A DNA stretch of 39,095 bases from Thermoleophilia bacterium UBA5186. Its GTDB lineage: Bacteria > Actinomycetota > Thermoleophilia > Gaiellales > Gaiellaceae. Location of the stretch: NCBI GenBank assembly GCA_002413095.1, contig DHWI01000005.1, positions 9,639 through 48,733 of the forward strand, given 5' to 3'. This document shows positions 34,629 through 39,095 of the stretch, in pieces. The translations under genes and the position numbers were made by a program. The notes under the pieces were generated by a model. That model searched no databases. It was given only the letters and a program-made list of their open reading frames with translations, and was not told the origin of the DNA. How positions within the stretch are numbered: position 1 is the stretch's first letter; each line of letters begins with the position of its first letter.

Positions 34629-35840
34629 ATGTGCCGTTCCGTCCTGTCGCGGCGCGTCGCCTGCCTCGTCGCAGCCAGCCTCGCCGCCGCGGCTCTCTCA
34701 GCTGGCGGGTCGGCGCTCGGCGTCGATCGCGCCCCCTCGGCAGCGTTCTCCTCCGCGTCGAGCCGCACACGCCATTACGAGTATGTCGTCCGGGACGGCG
34801 CCACGTCTGTGTACGACATCGATCGTGGCCACAAGCTCGTGGACACGATCGAGCTCCCGCAGACCAAAGCGGTGCGAGGCGTGATGACGAGTGCGGCCAC
34901 GCACATGCTCTACATCAGCTACGGCGGCGACGGCGGAGCCGAGGGCCACGGATCGATGCTGAAGTACGACCTGGTCGCGAGACGGATCGTCTGGACGCGC
35001 TCGTACCCGACCGGTGTCGATAGCGGTGCGATCACGCCGAACGGCAAGACGATCTACCTTCCAACGGGGGAGAACGACCTCGGCGGCCACTGGGACGTGA
35101 TCGACGCGCGCAGCGGAGCGGTGACGCACGAGATCAGCGGTGGCGCGGGGCCGCACAACACGATCGTGAGCCTGGACGGCAAGCACGTCTACCTCGGCGG
35201 TCACGACGCCGACTATCTCGCCGTCGCCGAGACGCGCACGAACAAGGTGATCAGGCGGATCGGCCCGCTCAAGCACGGCATTCGCCCGTTCACGATCAAC
35301 GGCAAGGAGACGCTCGCCTACACGACCGCGACGGGTTTCCTCGGCTTCCAGGTCTCGAGCATCGTCACCGGCAAGGTCCTGTACACGGTCAGCCCGAAGG
35401 GGTTCGGCTACGACTCGAAGAGCTTCCCCTTGAGCACGCCCAGCCACGGCATCTCGCTCTCACCGAACGAGCGGCAGCTGTATCTGCTCGACGCGGCCAA
35501 CAACTACGTGCACGTCTACGACGTCAGCCGCGTCCCCGCGGCGGTGCCGAGAAGGATCGCCGACATCAAGCTGACGAAACCGATCGCCGGGAAGGATTCG
35601 CCCTGCGCCTCCGATCTTTGCGATCGCTTCGGCTGGCTGCAGCACAGCCGCAGCGGCCGGTACCTCTACGTCGGCGACTCGGGCGACGTGATCGACACGC
35701 TCACCCGCCACTCGGTGCTCAATCTCGAGCCGCTCCACAACACCAGGAAGATGATCGAGATCGACTGGCGCAACGGCGTCCCGGTCTTCACGACCTCGCG
35801 GATCGGAATCGGCCGCGTGATCCGAAAGCGGAGTCGCTGA
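34629..35840 (+). CDS. Exported YVTN-type beta-propeller protein
   Basis: A 403-residue protein. The signal peptide follows MCRSVLSRRVACLVAASLAA, with cleavage near SAGGSALG. The mature domain has repeated strands of the YVTN/lactonase-like type: ATSVYDIDRGHKLVDTIEL, GAITPNGKTIYLPTG, TIVSLDGKHVYLGGHD, ISLSPNERQLYLLDAAN, LQHSRSGRYLYVGDSGD. Such seven-bladed propellers outside the cell may bind or be enzymes; nothing here fixes the activity. An open frame reaches back to 34299 but lacks coding character, so the ATG in front of the signal peptide is chosen, even though only a weak ribosome-binding site is seen. It ends 13 bases from the convergent methyltransferase gene. Confidence 0.78.
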   Translation: MCRSVLSRRVACLVAASLAAAALSAGGSALGVDRAPSAAFSSASSRTRHYEYVVRDGATSVYDIDRGHKLVDTIELPQTKAVRGVMTSAATHMLYISYGGDGGAEGHGSMLKYDLVARRIVWTRSYPTGVDSGAITPNGKTIYLPTGENDLGGHWDVIDARSGAVTHEISGGAGPHNTIVSLDGKHVYLGGHDADYLAVAETRTNKVIRRIGPLKHGIRPFTINGKETLAYTTATGFLGFQVSSIVTGKVLYTVSPKGFGYDSKSFPLSTPSHGISLSPNERQLYLLDAANNYVHVYDVSRVPAAVPRRIADIKLTKPIAGKDSPCASDLCDRFGWLQHSRSGRYLYVGDSGDVIDTLTRHSVLNLEPLHNTRKMIEIDWRNGVPVFTTSRIGIGRVIRKRSR

Positions 35841-35853
35841 GTGAAGCCCACGC

Positions 35854-36618
35854 TCAGGCGCGAAGCAGCGTGATCGCGTCTCGGCGCACGACGTCGGTTA
35901 GGCAGTCGACGACCTCGAGCCCGGCGCGCTCGCAGAAGCCGCGCATCAGCTCCGGAGTCATCGGTGTGAAGGCTCCCGCCGCCTTGTGGTGTCCGGCACA
36001 ACGAGGTACGTCCTGGAGGAAGGTCGCCCAGCCGAGCTCGGACAGCGTGTTCGCGTGCTCGATGATCGCCGGGCCGCCCGGCTTGAGAACGCGCGCCACC
36101 TCGCGCAGGTAGTTGAAGATGTCCCAGTGGTGGAGGTGCACGAAGACGCCGTAGGAGAAGACGGCGTCGACCGAGTCGTCCGCGAGCGGGGCGAGGCTGG
36201 AGCCCTCGACGACGAGGTACTCGAGCTTGGGACTGTCGGCGAAGCGCTCGCGCAGGTGCTTGAGCATCGTCGGCGCAGCCTCTGCTGCAATCAGGCGCTC
36301 GCACTTGGGCAGTAGGATCTCGGTAAAGCGTCCTCCTCCCGAGCCGATCTCGAGCAAGACCTCACACGTTCCCAGGAACGGCGCAAAGACGCGCCGGTCG
36401 AGATAGGAAACGACCTCTTCGGGTGCCGCATCGACACCCATCTCGGCGGGCTCGGTCCATTCGTCGCCGAGAAAGCGACCGCTCTGGCGCGGGAACGCTT
36501 TGGCATAGCGCTCCCATCCCTCCGCCACCGTTGGCTGGAGCGCGCGCTGGATCTTCCGCCGCAGGGATCGAGGGAGGACAGCTTTGACGAGGCCCTTCGC
36601 GATTCCACCTGGCTGCAT
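35854..36618 (-). CDS. Class I SAM-dependent methyltransferase
   Basis: A 254-residue cytoplasmic protein. The AdoMet-binding loop is VLLEIGSGGGRFTEIL (near residue 90), followed by the acidic RLIAAEAAPTML, the motif DSVDAVFSYGVFVHLHHWD and VLKPGGPAIIEHAN. The layout matches small glycan or lipid methyltransferases. The substrate cannot be told; the closeness of a glycan locus is only suggestive. An ATG at 36618 is used; a GTG one codon upstream is also possible, with GAGAGG about 11 bases before it. It converges on the propeller gene and is the last intact gene before a decayed region. Confidence 0.85.
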   Translation of the reverse strand: MQPGGIAKGLVKAVLPRSLRRKIQRALQPTVAEGWERYAKAFPRQSGRFLGDEWTEPAEMGVDAAPEEVVSYLDRRVFAPFLGTCEVLLEIGSGGGRFTEILLPKCERLIAAEAAPTMLKHLRERFADSPKLEYLVVEGSSLAPLADDSVDAVFSYGVFVHLHHWDIFNYLREVARVLKPGGPAIIEHANTLSELGWATFLQDVPRCAGHHKAAGAFTPMTPELMRGFCERAGLEVVDCLTDVVRRDAITLLRA

Positions 36619-36684
36619 CACTCCGCGCCGCCTCTCTATCCGTAGCCGCGAGGCCTAGGCGTGCCGGCGGACGCAGCAGTTTTA

Positions 36685-37246
36685 TCACGAACCCGAGCCC
36701 GAAATGTTCGGCGTTGGCGCGCCCTGCGGCACGCAAGCGACTGCCTCTTCGAGGTTGCCAAGCGCGGTATGAACAGTTGCCAGATTGTTGTAGGCACGAT
36801 AGTGCAGATCCTCGACGAGCACGACGACCGGGCGCTTGGCGGCGAGCTCGTCGAGCAGCTCGACCCAGGCGTCGTGCAGGCTGTCGCGCGCGGCGAGCGG
36901 GTGCAGCTCGCCGGCCGTGTCGAGCCCGAGCGCGAGGGCGAGGATCTCGCGGGGGCCCGAGGCGCTCGTGCACCGTCTCGGGCGAGTCGCTCTCAAGGAT
37001 GCCGAGGTGCTCCTTGAGGATCTCGCCGAGCGGCCAGTACGTGATCCCGTGCCCGTAGGCGAGGCAGCGCCCGGTGCGACGCAGCGGCTCGGGTGACTCG
37101 GCGCCGAGGCGCTCCCAAAGCTCGCGCACGAGGCGCGTCTTGCCGACGCCGGCGTCGGCCATCAGCGTGACCATGTGCGGCCCGCGCTGCTCGACCGCGC
37201 GCGCGTAGGTCGCGAGCAGGAGCCTTCTCGCAGGAGCCTTCTCCAC
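36685..37246 (-). pseudogene. Remnant of an ATPase/TPR regulator (cyclase- or LuxR-type), frameshifted and internally deleted
   Basis: The 5' part reads in one frame with a P-loop (ADAGVGKTRLVRELWERLG) and then YGHGITYWPLGEIL, the pattern of AAA_16-type ATPases in adenylate cyclase-like or LuxR-like regulators. Near a run of five G at 36951-36955 the sense moves to another frame and continues REILALALGLDTAGELHPLA and VVVLVEDLH, the Walker B region. There the usual W-A-D is missing and the text jumps to YNNLATVHTALGNLEEAV, a TPR repeat from the far C-terminus. So a large internal segment has been lost near 36800, and the N-terminal domain is also absent or damaged. Confidence 0.75.
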
Positions 37247-37317
37247 CTGGACAGAGCTTGGCTTTCAGCCCCAGCTGGAGCGTGTACATCGACGACCGTT
37301 GACCATAGACTCGCCCG

Positions 37318-38147
37318 ATGAAGCGGTTCGGGATCTTCGTGGATGCCGGCTACTTGTTCGCCGCTGGCGGCAAGCTTGTCATGGCATCACGGCTCGCGAG
37401 AGGTTGGCTCTCAACGCCTCCTCGCTTCACACCGCTCTCATGGAGTTCGCGGCCGAGGATTGCGGGCTGGAGCATCTTCGAACGTATTGGTACGACGGGG
37501 CACGGGATGCCCGGCCTACGGCAGAGCAGATCGCGATAGCAAATCTCAACGGGGTGAAGCTTCGGCTCGGACGCCTTACGCAGTCCGGGCAGAAGGGCGT
37601 CGACTCTAGGATCGTGCGCGATCTGATCATCCTCTCCGTTGAGCGTGCCATCTCGACGGCGTACCTCTTGGGCGGCGATGAGGATCTCCGGGAAGGTGTA
37701 AGCGAGGCCCAAGAACGGGGTGTTCAGGTGGTCCTAATCGGCGTAGAACCTCTCAACGAGCAGAACATCTCGCGGACGCTTGCGATGGAGTCGGACAAAG
37801 TTGTGACTCTGAACAGCGAGTTCGTGCGACCGCACCTGGCTCTCGTTGAGTCGGTTGCGACAGAGATGGCGGAGGGAGAGGGCAGCATCACCCCGGCTCC
37901 CGACTCCCCGGCAAAGCCAGATGTGGAGGATGTCGGCAGAAGCTTCGGCGCCTCCTGGTATGAGTCGGCGTCACCTGAGACAGTGGATCAGTTGAAGAGG
38001 GACTCGCCCAGGATCCCCTATGAGATCGACAGAGCGCTCCTCGCTCAGGGGCGGGCTGCGCTGGGAAGCAACATCCAGGACGACGATCGTAAGCAGCTCA
38101 GGCGCGGCTTCTGGCAGGCAATCGATTCCCTAGCCAGCACGTCCTAG
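37318..38147 (+). pseudogene. NYN-domain (PIN-like nuclease) gene with an apparent one-base frameshift
   Basis: The ATG at 37318 begins MKRFGIFVDAGYLFAAGGKL, the typical start of NYN-domain proteins with the first acidic residue in F-V-D-A-G-Y. After about codon 20 the sense moves to another frame, which continues HGITARERLALNASSLHTAL, then LRTYWYDGARD, QKGVDSRIVRDLI and LLGGDEDLREGV, the remaining hallmarks. Restoring one base near 37379-37381 rejoins the two parts into one full-length protein of about 276 residues. It is either a recent pseudogene or a base-calling error. The C-terminal third is variable. Base composition looks less GC-rich than the glycan locus, a hint of different origin. 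NYN proteins are thought to cut RNA. Confidence 0.75.
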
Positions 38148-38163
38148 GTGCCTCAAATAGAAA

Positions 38164-38184
38164 GGGGCTCCGTAGAGGAGCCCC
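38164..38184. terminator. Perfect 8-base hairpin after the NYN gene
   Basis: GGGGCTCC and GGAGCCCC pair around GTAGA, 16 bases after the NYN stop. On the minus strand it is followed by TTTCTATTT, so it is a good intrinsic terminator for leftward transcripts; on the plus strand no T-run follows. Confidence 0.55.
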
Positions 38185-38499
38185 AGTAAGAAGCGGTGCC
38201 CGAGAGCACCAGTTGGCATTGTAGCCCCTGGCGAAGGTAACCGCAACGAGCTGTCGTCCGACCGTCGAACTGCTGATGCGGAGGTGCAGAAACCCGCCGA
38301 GAGACTGGACCAGCTCGCTCTGATGCCGTAACCTTAAAAAGCAGGCGACGCCGCTTCAAGGAGTTGCCGCAGCGGATCTGAGAGGTTTGAAAGCTGACCG
38401 GTTAGGTCCATCCGTTGTTCTAAACACAACGATGTTGCTGCTCAGCGGCACCTTCTGATGTCCGGTCGCTCCAGGGAGCGGGCTAGTCTTACTCCATCG

Positions 38500-38529
38500 G
38501 CGTAAGGCCCGCAAACGCTGGCCTTACGC
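38500..38529. repeat. Perfect 10-base inverted repeat
   Basis: GCGTAAGGCC and GGCCTTACGC flank CGCAAACGCT, whose own GC/GC ends can extend the structure. It lies in the non-coding stretch and has no assigned function. Confidence 0.6.
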
Positions 38530-38667
38530 TCTCTGTGGAAGCGATGAGGTCTGCGGAGGGCGACCCGTGCTCAAGTTGGTCCAAAAATGGCTCGAGCCCG
38601 ACTCTCATCGCACCGATTCGTCCCCGAGGGGAGTCGAACGTCCTCGGAATGCGTTCGGCGCGCGGGG

Positions 38668-38834
38668 CTAGATGAGAAGCTCGCTGAGCGAGCGGACCTG
38701 GTCGGGCACGACGCGTAAGTAGGCCCAGCTCCCGCGCTGTTTCGCGCTCCACGAGGCCGGCGTTGAGGAGCACTTTCAGGTGGTGGCTGACCGTTGGCTG
38801 GGTGAGTCCGAGCGGCTCGGTGAGGTGGCAGACG
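38668..38834 (-). pseudogene. Truncated and frameshifted ArsR-family regulator
   Basis: On the minus strand the sequence reads VCHLTEPLGLTQPTVSHHLK and then VLLNAGLVERE, the recognition helix and wing of an ArsR-type winged-helix repressor. Four bases (complement of 38737-38740) then stand where three are expected, and the sense resumes in another frame as SWAYLRVVPDQVRSL and SELLI before TAG (complement of 38668-38670). The first half of the gene, with the start and first helices, is missing: homology stops at about 38834, right where the promoter and start of the next gene begin. This is a dead fragment. Confidence 0.8.
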
Positions 38835-38843
38835 CATTACGCG

Positions 38844-38849
38844 TATAAA
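38844..38849 (+). promoter_or_regulatory. Candidate -10 box TATAAA
   Basis: TATAAA lies ten bases before the ATG at 38860 and overlaps an 8-base palindrome TACGCGTA (38839-38846). The spacing implies a very short or absent leader. No -35 box is clear. GCAGAC (38828-38833) and GTCTGC (38852-38857) form an inverted repeat around it. Confidence 0.4.
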
Positions 38850-38859
38850 GAGTCTGCGT

Positions 38860-39095
38860 ATGAAGATCGCTGCGCCTGCCGCGTTGCTTGTTCTCGTCGT
38901 CGTAACGCCTGTGGCGGCGCCTGCGGCGCGGTCGGCGTCCGACATTGTCTTGACGACGGTCTCCGATGCGGTGAACGGGAATACGTCGAGCGTCGCCGCT
39001 CTGCTCGCGGACCCTGGCCCTGACGGGATCTCGCTGCGCGAAGCGATCACCGCGACGAACAACGACCCGGGCACGTACACAATCCGCTTCGCGCC
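38860..39095 (+). CDS. Secreted parallel beta-helix-type protein, N-terminal part (runs off the window)
   Basis: 78 codons are present. A signal peptide begins MKIAAPAALLVLVVVTPVAA, with cleavage near ARSAS. The following segment contains ISLREAITATNNDPG and then YTIRFA, the S-L-R-E-A-I-x-x-A/T-N motif that starts many secreted beta-helix or repeat proteins with cell-surface roles. The remainder is outside the window. The ATG lies directly after the broken ArsR fragment on the other strand, so the gene start and the truncation point share about 30 bases. No ribosome-binding site is visible. Confidence 0.72.
   Translation, partial: MKIAAPAALLVLVVVTPVAAPAARSASDIVLTTVSDAVNGNTSSVAALLADPGPDGISLREAITATNNDPGTYTIRFA

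Larger units (their letters stand above)
38148..38667. other. Hairpin-rich non-coding stretch
   Basis: 520 bases with no convincing gene. It carries a series of perfect inverted repeats: 38164-38184, GGTGC/GCACC (38195-38210), GTTGT/ACAAC near 38420, CGCTC/GAGCG (38467-38480), 38500-38529 and CCGAGG/CCTCGG (38624-38647). No tRNA cloverleaf or known ncRNA was recognised. It could be decayed DNA or encode small RNAs. Confidence 0.35.

Noticed and set aside
38153..38359. A 68-codon minus-strand open frame
   Set aside because: No ribosome-binding site, no similarity, and it runs across a hairpin with terminator features.
38620..38650. A tRNA- or tmRNA-like T-arm on the minus strand (GTTCGACTCCCC)
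   Set aside because: Only the T-loop resembles a tRNA; no acceptor stem, anticodon arm or D-arm could be fitted.
38489..38773. A 94-codon minus-strand open frame starting MLLNAGLVERE
   Set aside because: Only its first residues are the ArsR remnant; the remainder is out of frame and without meaning.

Overview
The window is a very GC-rich bacterial chromosome fragment with frequent GTG starts, short strong Shine-Dalgarno sequences (GGGGAGG type), tight ATGA/GTGA gene overlaps, and a DUF3558-like lipoprotein. These traits suggest an actinobacterium. A deep soil lineage such as Thermoleophilia is a guess from gene style, not something the sequence proves. No rRNA, tRNA, IS element or CRISPR array was seen.

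About three quarters of the window (1-29368) is a locus for building and decorating a surface glycan. A control region at 12407-12604, rich in palindromes, fires two operons outward. The leftward operon (12406 to 1) encodes a membrane glycosidase-like/GT2 fusion, an ABC exporter, a GT-B-like/GT2 fusion, a coiled-coil double GT2, a GT4, a protein with two copies of an unrecognised domain, and the start of a probable methyltransferase. The rightward arm (12605 to 29368) encodes an SGNH-like protein, a GSCFA protein, a 1,320-residue GT/GT/methyltransferase/methyltransferase fusion, a methyltransferase/coiled-coil protein, a GT4, a 1,390-residue GT2/methyltransferase fusion, a secreted protein, and a sulfotransferase/methyltransferase fusion. 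Read together, the locus should polymerise a glycan, methylate, sulfate and perhaps acylate it, and export it through the ABC transporter. This is inference from families.

The most notable signal is a domain of about 110 residues with the signature GDE-LL...AWHFP...YYPA...LLFPxxxFWWL...HLxxRY, here called the FWWL domain. It occurs six times in four proteins, two in each operon, and matches no family I can name. A second recurring module, here called the GW domain, appears in the 1,390-residue protein and in front of the sulfotransferase. The two operons are partly mirror images: each carries a GT-B/GT2/FWWL fusion and a protein with two FWWL copies.

Region 29369-35853 holds secreted or lipid-anchored proteins (beta-propellers, a DUF3558-like lipoprotein, a small secreted protein) and a CpsB/YwqE-type phosphotyrosine phosphatase that fits capsule control. 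Region 35854-39095 holds one intact methyltransferase followed by decay: an ATPase/TPR regulator remnant with a frameshift and an internal deletion, a NYN-domain gene with an apparent one-base frameshift, a hairpin-rich non-coding stretch, a truncated ArsR remnant, and the start of a secreted beta-helix-type protein that runs off the window.
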